DNA of 64,000 nucleotides from Streptomyces tibetensis (GCF_007655005.1 NZ_SZVW01000003.1:186001-250000); one strand, 5' to 3'; shown: positions 45,293-56,868, counted from the first letter of the stretch. Made by a program: numbers and translations. Notes: generated by a model not told the origin, from the sequence alone.

Positions 45293-46497
45293 CCGCCGTG
45301 CACGCCCCGGCCGGAAAGCACCCGCGCAGGCCGTCCCGCAAGGCCGCCGCCCTCGGCGCCCTGCTCACCGTCGGCCTCGTCCTCCTCCCCGCCGCCACCG
45401 CCCACGCCGACGGCATCCGCGCCCAGCAGTGGGCCCTGGAGGCCATGCACACCGAAGAGGCCTGGCAGACCACGAAGGGCCGGGGGATCACCGTCGCCGT
45501 CCTGGACACCGGTGTCGAGGCCGACCACCCCGACCTGGCCGGCAACGTCCTGCCCGGCAAGGACCTGGTCCGCTTCGGCGCCGAGCCCGGCGACCGCGCC
45601 TGGGCCCGGCACGGCACCGCCATGGCCGGAATCATCGCCGGCCACGGGCACGGCCCGGGCGGCGCCGACGGCGTCATCGGCATCGCCCCCGAGGCGAAGA
45701 TCCTCCCCGTCCGCGTGATCCTGGAGGACGGCGACCCCTCCCGGGCCAAAGCCCGCAGCACCCGCGGCAACGCCCTCGCCGAGGGCATCCGGTGGGCCGC
45801 CGACCACGGCGCCGACGTCATCAACCTCTCCCTCGGCGACGACTCCGCCTCCGCGCACCCCGAACCCGCCGAGGACCAGGCCGTCCAGTACGCCCTGGGC
45901 AAAGGCGTGGTCGTCGTCGCCTCCGCGGGCAACGGCGGCGAGAAGGGCGACCACATCTCCTACCCGGCCGCCTACCCGGGCGTCATCGCCGCCACCGCCG
46001 TCGACCGCGCGGGAACCCGCGCTTCGTTCTCCACCCGCCGCTGGTACGCCACCGTCAGTGCCCCGGGCGTCGACGTCGTCATCGCCGACCCCGACCACAA
46101 GTACTACGAGGGCTGGGGCACCAGCGCCGCCGCCGCCTTCGTCTCCGGCGCCGCCGCCCTGGTCAAGGCGGCCCACCCCGGCCTGACCCCGGCCCAGATC
46201 AAGTCGCTCCTGGAGGACACCGCCCGCAACGCCCCCACCGGCGGCCGGGACGACTCCCGTGGCTACGGGTTCATCGACCCGGCGGCCGCCATCAAGGCGG
46301 CCGGCCGGCTCAAGCCCGAGGACCTGCAGTCCGCGTCCCACGGCGCGAAGTACTTCGGCAGCGGACCGGACGAGGACGCCTCGGGCGACGGCACCGCCGC
46401 CTGGGCCGCCCCCCTCGCGGGCGGCGCCGGTGGCGTCCTGCTGGTCGCGGCGGTCGTCCTGTGGCGCGGCGGCCGCAGGAGCCGCGAGGACTTCTGA
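45289..46497 (+). CDS. Mycosin-like S8 serine protease (type VII secretion-associated)
   Basis: A 402-residue subtilase. A signal peptide (KAAALGALLTVGLVLLPAATAHA) ends near residue 40. The triad is Asp73 (VLDTGVEADHPD), His108 (RHGTAMAGIIAG) and Ser279 (GTSAAAAFVSG). A C-terminal membrane segment at about residues 378-394 anchors it, as in mycosins. Mycosins belong to ESX secretion loci, but no EsxAB, EccC or EccB gene is in this window. It is coupled to the preceding membrane protein. Substrate unknown. Confidence 0.92.
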   Translation: MTAVHAPAGKHPRRPSRKAAALGALLTVGLVLLPAATAHADGIRAQQWALEAMHTEEAWQTTKGRGITVAVLDTGVEADHPDLAGNVLPGKDLVRFGAEPGDRAWARHGTAMAGIIAGHGHGPGGADGVIGIAPEAKILPVRVILEDGDPSRAKARSTRGNALAEGIRWAADHGADVINLSLGDDSASAHPEPAEDQAVQYALGKGVVVVASAGNGGEKGDHISYPAAYPGVIAATAVDRAGTRASFSTRRWYATVSAPGVDVVIADPDHKYYEGWGTSAAAAFVSGAAALVKAAHPGLTPAQIKSLLEDTARNAPTGGRDDSRGYGFIDPAAAIKAAGRLKPEDLQSASHGAKYFGSGPDEDASGDGTAAWAAPLAGGAGGVLLVAAVVLWRGGRRSREDF

Positions 46498-46539
46498 GGC
46501 GCTGCCGGGAGCGCAGCGCCCGGCGGATAGGGTCGACGC

Positions 46540-47268
46540 GTGGCGAACAAGAACATCCCGGACTCCGGCTTCTCCGACGACGACGGCTCCGCCGACCCCC
46601 GGCTGAGCGCGGCACTCGCCGCCTGGGCCGAGGACCGGAGCGCGGTGGGCCCGGTCCTCGCCGCCCTCAAGGGCGCCCGGCTGCTCGTGCCCGTCGTGGC
46701 GATCCTCGGCGAGGTCGAGGAGGACGAGAACGGGCTGCGCCGCGAGAAGACCAGCGACATGGCCGTTCCCACCCTCAAGGCCGGAAACCGCACCGCCCTG
46801 CCCGCCTTCACCTCAACGGACTCCCTCGCCCGCTGGGACCCGCAGGCCCGCCCCGTCGCCGTACCGCTGCACCAGGCCCTGCAGGCCGCCGCCCACGAGA
46901 AGGCGGACACGGTCGTGCTCGACATGGCCGGACCGGTGACCTTCGAGCTGACCGGCCCCGCCCTGCTCGCCCTCGCCGAGGGCCGCGCGAGCACCGACCC
47001 GCTCGCCGACCCGGCCGTCGTCGGGGCCGTACGGGACGCCGTCGCCGCCGAGCCCGCCGTCGTGCGGGCCCACCTCGGCCCCGGGCAGGCCGACGGCACC
47101 CTCGCCCTGGTCCTCGACCCGTCCGCGGTTCCGGCCGAAGCCGCCCGGGCGGTCGCCCGGCGGCTCGCGGCCGACGAGACGCTGAGGGCCCGCCTGGTGC
47201 GCGGTCTCGACCTGGCACTGCTGCCGGCCGAGGCGACGCCACCCGGCGAGCCCCTGTTCGTGCGCTGA
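46540..47268 (+). CDS. SseB-domain protein
   Basis: A 242-residue soluble protein with the SseB N-terminal domain. RLLVPVVAI, DMAVPTLKAGNRTALPAFTSTDSLARWDPQARPVAVPL and VVLDMAGPVTFEL are the visible motifs. The C-terminal half is a second alpha/beta region. The function in Streptomyces is unknown; it is frequent in actinobacteria. TAGGGT (46528-46533) ends 6 bases before the GTG and no ribosome site is present, so the message may be leaderless. The gene order before the infC operon is typical for the genus. Confidence 0.9.
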   Translation: MANKNIPDSGFSDDDGSADPRLSAALAAWAEDRSAVGPVLAALKGARLLVPVVAILGEVEEDENGLRREKTSDMAVPTLKAGNRTALPAFTSTDSLARWDPQARPVAVPLHQALQAAAHEKADTVVLDMAGPVTFELTGPALLALAEGRASTDPLADPAVVGAVRDAVAAEPAVVRAHLGPGQADGTLALVLDPSAVPAEAARAVARRLAADETLRARLVRGLDLALLPAEATPPGEPLFVR

Positions 47269-47288
47269 GGTACGGGTCAGGACACGTT

Positions 47289-47645
47289 CTAGCCGTAGAC
47301 CGGGCCGGTGTACTTTTCGCCCGGCCCCTGGCCCGGCTCGTCCGGGACGAGCGAGGCCTCGCGGAACGCCAGCTGCAGCGACTTCAGGCCGTCCCGCAGG
47401 GGAGCCGCGTGGAAGGAGCTGATCTCGGTCGCGGTGGCGTCCAGCAGACCGGCCAGGGCGTGCACCAGCTTGCGGGCCTCGTCCAGGTCCTTGTGCTTCT
47501 CGCCCTCCTCGGTCAGACCGAGCTTCACGGCGGCGGCGCTCATCAGGTTGACGGCGACCGTCACGATCACCTCGACCGCGGGGACCTCGGCGATGTCACG
47601 GGCCATGGCGTCGAAGTCGGGGGACTCAGGAGGGGTGTCACTCAT
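47289..47645 (-). CDS. DUF1844 protein
   Basis: A 118-residue acidic, helical protein of the DUF1844 family (VEVIVTVAVNLMSAAAVKLGL; DLDEARKLVHALAGLLDAT). Its ATG at 47645 points away from the infC operon, about 400 bases apart. A conserved neighbour of infC in actinobacteria; no molecular role is known to me. Confidence 0.9.
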   Translation of the reverse strand: MSDTPPESPDFDAMARDIAEVPAVEVIVTVAVNLMSAAAVKLGLTEEGEKHKDLDEARKLVHALAGLLDATATEISSFHAAPLRDGLKSLQLAFREASLVPDEPGQGPGEKYTGPVYG

Positions 47646-47703
47646 GCCCCACACGATAGGCGCAGGGAGCGGGCGAACCCCACGTGACCCCGGTACGCCC
47701 GGA

Positions 47704-47733
47704 TTGGCCGTCCCTGGCCATTGCTGGTAATCT
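47704..47733 (+). promoter_or_regulatory. Candidate infC operon promoter
   Basis: TTGGCC (47704-47709) and TAATCT (47728-47733) are separated by 18 bases, a good fit to a housekeeping sigma promoter. Transcription would begin near 47741, giving a leader of about 300 bases. Confidence 0.55.
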
Positions 47734-47882
47734 CGTGTAACGACCGGTCGGACACGTGTGCCTCACAGCCCGCGCGTTCGACCCACAAGTGGAGGCTATC
47801 GAACTCCCACCCGATCACCCTCAGGGCGGCGGGTCACCGGTCAGGCGGTCCCGTCCCAGCGGCGGCGATCCGTCCGAAAGCG

Positions 47883-47954
47883 TGCCCCGCGGCCCCCCGC
47901 GGCGGTGCTCCGGTAGTTCGAGGAGCCCCGCCTGGGATCGTCCGGGGCATTTTT
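47883..47954 (+). promoter_or_regulatory. Attenuator-like structure in infC leader
   Basis: GCCCCG (47925-47930) pairs with CGGGGC (47943-47948), followed by A and TTTTT (47950-47954), a rare U-tract for this genome. TGCCCCG (47883-47889) can pair with the same 3' arm (CGGGGCA, 7 bp). Two mutually exclusive pairings suggest a terminator with a competing structure. In other bacteria this operon is controlled by L20 or IF3 through its leader. Confidence 0.5.
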
Positions 47955-48040
47955 ATTGCTTCGGCGCGGTTAGGTCTATCGATAAAAGACGTTACGCGGC
48001 CGTCCGCCAGACCGTCGCGTGGTGCTACCGAGGAGGATCC

Positions 48041-48703
48041 ATCAGCGCCGAGCCCCGCATCAACGACCGGATTCGCGTTCCAGAGGTGCGACTTGTCGGT
48101 CCCAGTGGCGAGCAGGTGGGCATCGTCCCCCTGGCCAAGGCACTGGAGCTTGCGCAGGAGTACGACCTGGACCTGGTCGAGGTGGCGGCTACCGCCCGTC
48201 CGCCTGTGTGCAAGCTCATGGACTACGGGAAGTTCAAGTACGAGTCGGCCATGAAGGCCCGTGAGGCGCGCAAGAACCAGGCGCACACGGTCATCAAGGA
48301 GATGAAGCTCCGGCCGAAGATCGACCCGCACGACTATGACACCAAAAAGGGTCACGTCGTCCGGTTCCTCAAGCAGGGCGACAAGGTCAAGATCACGATC
48401 ATGTTCCGTGGTCGCGAGCAGTCCCGGCCCGAGCTGGGCTACCGGCTGCTGCAGCGTCTCGCGGAGGACGTGGCCGACCTCGGGTTCGTGGAGTCGAACC
48501 CGAAGCAGGACGGCCGCAACATGATCATGGTCCTCGGTCCGCACAAGAAGAAGACCGAGGCGATGGCCGAGGCTCGCCAGGCGCAGGAAGCCCGCAAGGC
48601 GGACGCGAAGGCCAACCCCGGCAAGTCGCAGAACGCCGCGGAGGCCGAGGCGATGGCCGAGGAGCCCACCGAGGCGCCCGCTGAGGAACCCGCCGAGGCG
48701 TGA
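48041..48703 (+). CDS. infC: Translation initiation factor IF-3
   Basis: 220 residues. The N domain starts [18 protein letters not shown] (read with initiator Met). [25 protein letters not shown], the basic linker KAREARKNQ and the C domain ([30 protein letters not shown]) all match IF-3. The only sensible start is ATC at 48041, 4 bases after a perfect AGGAGG (48031-48036). No ATG, GTG or TTG is in frame close upstream. infC genes of other bacteria use AUU or AUC, which IF-3 itself discriminates against. The C terminus is Glu/Ala-rich. Confidence 0.93.
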   Translation: MSAEPRINDRIRVPEVRLVGPSGEQVGIVPLAKALELAQEYDLDLVEVAATARPPVCKLMDYGKFKYESAMKAREARKNQAHTVIKEMKLRPKIDPHDYDTKKGHVVRFLKQGDKVKITIMFRGREQSRPELGYRLLQRLAEDVADLGFVESNPKQDGRNMIMVLGPHKKKTEAMAEARQAQEARKADAKANPGKSQNAAEAEAMAEEPTEAPAEEPAEA

Positions 48704-48810
48704 CTCCCGGGACGCCAGTCCCAGGAAGCAACCGATACAAGACGACGCTTCACCGTGCCCGGTTTCACGACCGGGCACCGGAGCGCCACCGACGAGGAGA
48801 GTACGGCGCT

Positions 48811-49005
48811 ATGCCGAAGAACAAGTCGCACAGCGGTGCCAGCAAGCGCTTCAAGATCACCGGCTCCGGCAAGGTGCTGCGCGAGCGCGCCGGCAAGCGC
48901 CACCTGCTCGAGCACAAGTCGTCCCGCGTGACGCGTCGCCTCACCGGCAACGCCGAGATGGCCCCGGGCGACGCCGCGAAGATCAAGAAGCTTCTCGGCA
49001 AGTGA
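48811..49005 (+). CDS. rpmI: Ribosomal protein L35
   Basis: 64 residues, basic, beginning [20 protein letters not shown] and matching bL35 ([16 protein letters not shown]). The ATG at 48811 follows GACGAGGAGAG. It is 107 bases after infC in the universal infC-rpmI-rplT order. Confidence 0.97.
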   Translation: MPKNKSHSGASKRFKITGSGKVLRERAGKRHLLEHKSSRVTRRLTGNAEMAPGDAAKIKKLLGK

Positions 49006-49103
49006 CGTCCGGGCGCGCGAGCGCCGGACGCACGTCAGACCGGGACCCAATCGATTTCGGGTCGTGTGAGCACCCCCACGACCCCGCTACAAGGAGTTAA
49101 CAA

Positions 49104-49487
49104 GTGGCACGCGTCAAGCGGGCAGTCAACGCCCACAAGAAGCGCCGGGCGATCCTCGAGCAGGCCTCCGGCTACCGCGGTCAGCGCTCGCGCCTGTACC
49201 GCAAGGCCAAGGAGCAGGTCACCCACTCGCTGGTCTACAACTACAACGACCGCAAGAAGCGCAAGGGCGACTTCCGTCAGCTGTGGATCCAGCGCATCAA
49301 CGCCGCTGCCCGCGCCAACGGCATGACCTACAACCGCTTCATCCAGGGTCTGAAGGCCGCCAACGTCGAGGTCGACCGCAAGATCCTGGCCGAGCTGGCC
49401 GTCAACGACGCCGGTGCGTTCGCCGCCCTCGTCGAGGTCGCCCAGAAGGCGCTGCCGAGCGACGTGAACGCGCCGAAGGCTGCGTGA
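49104..49487 (+). CDS. rplT: Ribosomal protein L20
   Basis: 127 residues starting [20 protein letters not shown], with [16 protein letters not shown] and [16 protein letters not shown], all bL20 signatures. A binder of 23S rRNA essential for early 50S assembly, and known elsewhere as a repressor of this operon. The GTG at 49104 follows AAGGAG. A terminator lies 27 bases after the stop. Confidence 0.97.
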   Translation: MARVKRAVNAHKKRRAILEQASGYRGQRSRLYRKAKEQVTHSLVYNYNDRKKRKGDFRQLWIQRINAAARANGMTYNRFIQGLKAANVEVDRKILAELAVNDAGAFAALVEVAQKALPSDVNAPKAA

Positions 49488-49513
49488 CGCCGGCTCCGAG
49501 CCGATGTGACTGA

Positions 49514-49545
49514 AGGACCCGCAGGCCGGACGGTCTGCGGGTCCT
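49514..49545 (+). terminator. Terminator of infC-rpmI-rplT operon
   Basis: An 11-bp stem AGGACCCGCAG/CTGCGGGTCCT with a 10-nt loop whose ends can also pair (GCC/GGT). Confidence 0.85.
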
Positions 49546-49574
49546 GCTGTGCAGCTACCGAGAAAGCGAACCGG

Positions 49575-50435
<861 letters not shown>

Positions 50436-50488
50436 TAGGGTGACCAGCTCAGGGACCCCTCTGCGAGCCTTGGAGGTGGGGTACGGGG

Positions 50489-51640
50489 ATGACCGTCGGC
50501 ACGAGCAGCGCACCGGGAGCCCAGGACGCCGGGAGCCCGCCCGGCGCGTCCCGGCCACCCGGTGACCACGCCGGCCTCGGCATCGACCCCGACCAGCTGC
50601 CCGACGGGCTCGTCGTCGCCGACGAGCAGGGCCGTGTCATCTGCTTCAACGCGGCCGCCGAGCGCATCACCGCCGTCCGCGCCCGGGACGCCCTCGGGCA
50701 GCGCCTGGAGAAGGCCCTGCCATTAGAGGACCTGGAGGGCCGGCGCTGGTGGCAGCTCACCGATCCGTACGGCGGCCTCGCCATCCGCGTCGGACAACCC
50801 GAGCGCAATCTGCTCCTGCCCGGCGGCCGTGAGGTGCTGGTCTCCGCGCGCTACGTCCGTACGCGGCCGACCGGACCCGTCCGGCGCCTGGTCGTCACCC
50901 TGCGCGACACCGAGGCCCGCCGTCGCACCGAGCGCAGCCACGCAGAGCTGATCGCCACCGTCGCCCACGAACTGCGCTCCCCGCTCACCTCCGTCAAGGG
51001 CTTCACCGCCACGCTGCTCGCCAAGTGGGAACGCTTCACCGACGACCAGAAGCGCCTGATGCTGGAGACCGTCGACGCCGACGCCGACCGGGTCACCCGG
51101 CTCATCGCCGAGCTGCTCGACATCTCCCGCATCGACTCCGGCCGCCTGGAGGTGCGCCGCCAGCCCGTCGACATCGGCGCCGCCGTCGGACGGCACATCC
51201 AGGCCTACGTCGCCGCCGGACAGCCGGCCGACCGCTTCCTGCTGCGCGTCCAGCAGCCGCTGCCCGACCTGTGGGCCGACCCGGACAAGATCGACCAGGT
51301 GCTCAGCAACCTGCTGGAAAATGCCGTGCGGCACGGCGAGGGAACTGTCACGATCGACGTCACGGCCACGGCGTCCCTCCGCGAGGGCGAGTACGCCGAG
51401 AACGCAGCTACGTCGGTCACGGTGAGCGACGAGGGGCCCGGCATCCCGGAGGAGTCCATGAACCGCGTCTTCACCCGCTTCTGGCGGGGCAGCAAGCGCG
51501 GCGGGACGGGCCTTGGGCTCTACATCGTCAAGGGCATCGTCGAAGCCCACGGCGGCACCATCACGGTCGGCCGCGCCCCCGGCGCCGGCGCCGAGTTCCG
51601 ATTTACGTTGCCCGTGAGCGCTCCGGCGTATCTCGCCTGA
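50489..51640 (+). CDS. Orphan PAS-histidine kinase with TTA codon
   Basis: A 383-residue cytosolic sensor kinase. A PAS domain occupies about residues 33-135 (DQLPDGLVVADEQGRVICFNAAAERI), HisKA has His160 in ATVAHELRSPLTSVKGF, and HATPase_c carries NLLENAVRHG (N-box), DEGPGIP and GGTGLGLYIVKGI. No membrane segment or response regulator is adjacent. Codon 79 is TTA (50723-50725), rare in Streptomyces and read by the developmental bldA tRNA, so its expression may be growth-phase limited. The ATG at 50489 follows GGAGGTGGGG. Confidence 0.93.
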   Translation: MTVGTSSAPGAQDAGSPPGASRPPGDHAGLGIDPDQLPDGLVVADEQGRVICFNAAAERITAVRARDALGQRLEKALPLEDLEGRRWWQLTDPYGGLAIRVGQPERNLLLPGGREVLVSARYVRTRPTGPVRRLVVTLRDTEARRRTERSHAELIATVAHELRSPLTSVKGFTATLLAKWERFTDDQKRLMLETVDADADRVTRLIAELLDISRIDSGRLEVRRQPVDIGAAVGRHIQAYVAAGQPADRFLLRVQQPLPDLWADPDKIDQVLSNLLENAVRHGEGTVTIDVTATASLREGEYAENAATSVTVSDEGPGIPEESMNRVFTRFWRGSKRGGTGLGLYIVKGIVEAHGGTITVGRAPGAGAEFRFTLPVSAPAYLA

Positions 51641-52932
<1,292 letters not shown>

Positions 52933-52933
<1 letters not shown>

Positions 52934-55446
52934 TGCGGGTCCCGCTTTCTTGGCTGCGGGAGTACGTCGACCTGCCGGAGACGGAGACCGGTCGCGACGT
53001 GCAGGCCAAGCTCATTTCGGCCGGTCTGGAGGTCGAGACCGTCGAGCAGCTCGGCGCCGACCTCAAGGGTCCCCTGGTCGTCGGCCGGGTGGCGACGATC
53101 GAGGAGCTGACGGAGTTCAAGAAGCCCATCCGCTTCTGCACCGTCGACGTCGGCCAGGCCAACGGCACCGGCGAGCCCCAGGAGATCGTCTGCGGCGCGC
53201 GCAACTTCGCCGTCGGCGACAAGGTCGTCGTGGCCCTGCCCGGCGCGGTCCTGCCCGGTGACTTCCAGATCGCCGAGCGCAAGACCTACGGCAAGATGTC
53301 CCGCGGCATGATCTGCTCCAGCGACGAGCTGAACATGGGCGACGACGGCACCAAGGGCATCATCGTCCTGCCGCCGGAGATCGAGATCGGCAAGGACGCC
53401 GTCGAGCTGCTGGAACTGGTCGACGAGGTCCTCGACATCGCGGTCACGCCCGACCGCGGCTACTGCCTGTCGCTGCGCGGCGTGGCGCGTGAGACTGCCA
53501 TCGCCTACGGCCTGCCGCTGCGCGACCCGGCCCTGATCGACGTGCCCGCCCCGAACGCCTACGGCTACCCGGTGCAGATCTCGGACCCCACCGGCTGCGA
53601 CCGCTTCACCGCCCGCACGGTGACCGGCCTGAGCGCCGAGGCCCGCTCCCCGATCTGGCTCCAGCGCCGGCTGCAGAAGGTCGGCATGCGCCCGATCTCC
53701 CTCGCCGTCGACGTCACGAACTACGTGATGACGGAGCTCGGCCAGCCGCTGCACGCCTACGACCGCGGCCTGGTCCAGGGCACGATCGGGGTCCGCCGGG
53801 CCGAGGCGGGCGAGAAGCTCACCACCCTCGACGGTGTCGAGCGCGCGCTGGACGCCGAGGACCTGGTGATCACCGACGACCGCGGCCCGATCGGGCTCGC
53901 CGGTGTCATGGGCGGCGCCAACACGGAGATCGCCGACCACGGCGACCTCGAGAACGCCACGGCGGACGTCGTCAGCGAGGCCGCGCACTTCGACGCCGTG
54001 TCGATCGCGCGCACCGCCCGCCGCCACAAGCTCTCCTCCGAGGCGTCCCGGCGCTTCGAGCGCGGCGTCGACCCGCAGGCCGCCGCTGCCGCCGCGCAGC
54101 GCACCGTCGACCTGCTGGTGCTGCTCGCCGGCGGCACCGCCGAGGCCGGCGTCACCGAGGTCCTCGCCCCGTACGCGCCGCGCACCATCACCATCCCGGC
54201 CGACCACCCGGACAAGGTCGCGGGCGTCGCCTACGGCCGCGAGACCGTCGTACGCCGCCTCCAGGAGGTCGGCTGCGACGTGTACGGGCAGGACGAGCTG
54301 GTCGTCACCGTGCCGTCCTGGCGGCCCGACCTCACCGACCCGAACGACCTGGCCGAAGAGGTCATCCGGCTGGAGGGCTACGAGAACCTGCCCTCCACGC
54401 TGCCCAAGCCGCCGGCCGGCCTCGGCCTGACGGACCGGCAGCGGCTGCACCGCCGCGTCGGCCGGGCCCTGGCCGGTGCCGGATACGTCGAGGCGCTGAA
54501 CTACCCGTTCATCGGTGAGCAGGTCTTCGACCAGCTCGGCCTGGAGGCGGACGACCCGGCCCGCCGCGTCGTGAAGCTCAGCAACCCGCTGAGCGACGAG
54601 GAGCCCGCGCTGCGCACCTCGCTGCTGCCGGGTCTGCTCGCCGCCCTGCGCCGCAACGACGGCCGCGGCTCGCACGACCTCGCGCTGTTCGAGTCCGGTC
54701 TGGTCTTCCGGCCGCGCGAGGAGCAGCGGATCGCGGCCGTGCTGCCCGTCGACCGCCGCCCGACCGACGAGGAGCTCGCCGAGCTGAACGCGGCGCTGCC
54801 CGAGCAGCCGCGGCACGTGGCCGTGGTCCTCGCCGGTGCGCGCGAGCAGGCCGGCTGGTGGGGCAGGGGCCGCCCGGCCGACTGGGCCGACGCGGTCGAA
54901 GCCGCCCGGTCCGTCGCCCGTGAGGCCGGCGCCGAGCTGGTCATCCGCAAGGGCCAGTACGGGCCGTGGCACCCCGGGCGGTGCGCCGAGCTGGCGGTCA
55001 CCGTCGACGGTGCCGAGCGGGTCGTGGGGCACGCGGGCGAGCTGCATCCGCGGGTCGTGAAGGCCCTCGGTCTTCCGGCGCGCACCTGCGCGATGGAGAT
55101 CGACCTGGACGCGGTGGAGACCGCCGGTGACGCCACGGCCGCGGCGCCCCGGATCTCCGCGTTCCCCGTCGCCACGCAGGACGTCGCCCTGGTCGTCGAC
55201 GCGTTTGTGCCGGCCGTGGACGTCGAGGCGGCGCTGCGGGACGGTGCCGGGGAACTGCTGGAGTCCATCCGGTTGTTCGACGTGTACGAGAACGCCGAGC
55301 AGCTGGGCGAGGGCCGGAAGTCGCTGGCGTACGCCCTGCGGTTCCGGGCATCCGACCGGACGCTGACCGTGGATGAGGCTTCCGCGGCTCGGGACGCGGC
55401 GGTCGCCCTTGCGGGCGAGCGGGTGGGCGCCGAGTTGCGGAGCTGA
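52933..55446 (+). CDS. pheT: Phenylalanyl-tRNA synthetase beta subunit
   Basis: 837 residues. The N terminus [14 protein letters not shown] is followed by the tRNA-binding OB domain (residues about 40-150), the B3/B4 editing domain ([43 protein letters not shown] region), B5 and the catalytic-like core, and the C-terminal FDX-ACB anticodon domain ([26 protein letters not shown]). Its ATG shares the last base of the pheS stop. A palindromic dispersed repeat and then a strong terminator follow. Confidence 0.97.
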
Positions 55447-55452
55447 ATGCCC

Positions 55453-55524
55453 AAGGGGCGGGGAGCTGCGGTGTGTTGGCGGCTGCGGATACGTCGTGGC
55501 CGTTCGCGCAGTTCCCGCGCCCCC
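55453..55524. repeat. Dispersed Streptomyces repeat, copy B (both arms)
   Basis: AAGGGGCGGGGAGCTGCGG (55453-55471) is the inverted partner of CGCGCAGTTCCCGCGCCCC near 55505-55523. CGTCGTGGC (55492) is also shared with copy A. The two arms could fold into a long hairpin after pheT. Confidence 0.8.
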
Positions 55525-55599
55525 GGGAGAGGGTCGGGTCACCTCACTCGTTCGAGTGGTAAAGGTGGGTGATCTCCCCCATTCTCAGCGTGCTGTCGA

Positions 55600-55637
55600 C
55601 AGAATCGGACCGGCCTTCTAGGGCCGGTCCGATTCTG
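55600..55637 (+). terminator. Strong terminator after pheST
   Basis: A perfect 16-bp stem (55600-55615 with 55622-55637) and a 6-nt loop TTCTAG, then TGCG. It separates the pheST unit from the phosphatase gene at 55668. Confidence 0.93.
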
Positions 55638-55667
55638 TGCGTCAGGGCCTATTGGGGGGCCATCGGC

Positions 55668-56684
55668 ATGATCCGCGTCAGGGGTCGGGTACGCAGCCTC
55701 GGTCTTCCCATCGTGTGGGGCGCGGCGGCCGTCGCGTACAAGCTGGCCTGTCCGCTCGCCCAGGAAACCGATCTCCAGGCGCGAATCGTCTCCAGTGCGG
55801 TGTTCTTCGCGGTCGGGACCGGGCTGATCCTTCAGGTACGGCACGCGCTGATGCGTGAACTGCGGCAGCTGCGCCGGGTCGCCGGTGCCGCGCAGCGCGC
55901 GCTGCTGCGGCCGCTGCCCTCGCGGGTCGACGGGCTGGACGTGGCGGCCGTCCAGGTGTCGGCGGAGCGTGGCGCCGCGGTCGGGGGTGACCTGTACGAG
56001 GTCGTCGCCACCGAGCACGGGGTCCGGGCCGTGATGGGTGACGTACGCGGGCACGGGATCGGCGCGCTCGGGACCGTCGCCGCCGTGCTCGGCTGTTTCC
56101 GCGAGGCGGCGCACGACGAGGAGGACCTCGGCGGGGTGCTGCGCCGGCTGGAACGGGCCCTGGACCGCCATCTGCGCCAGGAGCATCCCGCGAGCGCCGC
56201 CGAGGAGTTCGTGACGCTGCTGCTCGTGGAGATCCGGCCCGACGGTGAGATGCTCGCCCTGAACTGCGGCCATCCCTGGCCGTACCGGCTGAGCCGCGGC
56301 CGGGTGGAGCAACTGGCCCCCGGCGACCCGCACCCGCCACTGGGCCTGTTCCCGCTGCCTGCCGTCCTGCCGACGGTGGACCTCGGGTACCTCGCACCCG
56401 AAGACGCGCTGTTCCTCTACACGGACGGCGCCCAGGACGCCAGGGACGCCCGTGGCCGGTTCTTCCCGTTGGGGAGCGCGCTGACGAGCGTCGCGGGGGA
56501 CGGCCCACTCTCCTCGCAGGGTGTCGTCGGCAGGATCTCAGCCGCCCTCCTCCACCACACACGCGGCCAACCGCCGGACGACATCGCGCTGCTCGTGCTC
56601 ACGAGCAGCGGAGGGATGCCGTCAGGGGCGCGGGGAACGGCGCGATCGACCACGACGTGCCCGCAGCCGACCCCACACCGCTGA
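55668..56684 (+). CDS. PP2C/SpoIIE-type serine phosphatase, membrane-linked
   Basis: A 338-residue protein. Two N-terminal hydrophobic segments (LGLPIVWGAAAVAYKLA; IVSSAVFFAVGTGLIL) precede a PPM/SpoIIE domain. GGDLYEVVA, GDVRGHGIGALGTVA, LNCGHPWPYRL and LFLYTDGAQDARDA carry the metal-binding Asp residues. It probably dephosphorylates an anti-anti-sigma factor; such RsbU-like proteins are many in Streptomyces. The ATG at 55668 is chosen because upstream in-frame codons lie in the pheST terminator. The last 20 codons are made of a dispersed repeat (copy C). Confidence 0.9.
   Translation: MIRVRGRVRSLGLPIVWGAAAVAYKLACPLAQETDLQARIVSSAVFFAVGTGLILQVRHALMRELRQLRRVAGAAQRALLRPLPSRVDGLDVAAVQVSAERGAAVGGDLYEVVATEHGVRAVMGDVRGHGIGALGTVAAVLGCFREAAHDEEDLGGVLRRLERALDRHLRQEHPASAAEEFVTLLLVEIRPDGEMLALNCGHPWPYRLSRGRVEQLAPGDPHPPLGLFPLPAVLPTVDLGYLAPEDALFLYTDGAQDARDARGRFFPLGSALTSVAGDGPLSSQGVVGRISAALLHHTRGQPPDDIALLVLTSSGGMPSGARGTARSTTTCPQPTPHR
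56624..56657. repeat. Dispersed Streptomyces repeat, copy C, inside a coding end
   Basis: The reverse complement of this segment (CGTCGTGGTCGATCGCGCCG...) matches copy A at about 31 of 34 bases. It lies within the 3' end of the phosphatase gene and provides its C-terminal residues. Confidence 0.85.
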
Positions 56685-56858
56685 CCGCAGGGCGAGAGAA
56701 CGCACCGCCGGCGATGCCGTCCGCCCCGCCACGGAGTGTCGGGCAGGCAGCCGGGCGGACGGCGGTAGCGGGCCGCCGCACTGTACGAGGGGGAGCCGGC
56801 GGCCCGGCCGACCTCTTTCGAGGCAGTTCAGTCAACCGGTCCGCGACTGTGAGCGACA

Positions 56859-56868
56859 GTGTGCACAC
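56859..56868. promoter_or_regulatory. GTGTGCACAC palindrome
   Basis: A perfect 10-bp palindrome 22 bases upstream of the TTCACAC-CCC-GTGTGAA site. Shares the GTGTG half sites. Confidence 0.35.

Larger units (their letters stand above)
47646..48040. other. DUF1844-infC intergenic leader region
   Basis: 395 bases holding the infC promoter (47704-47733), a GGTCGGACACGTGT element (47746-47759) and a structured leader with an attenuator-like hairpin at 47925-47954, before AGGAGG at 48031. An open frame runs through it in the infC frame, but no start codon with a ribosome site appears before 48041. Confidence 0.7.
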
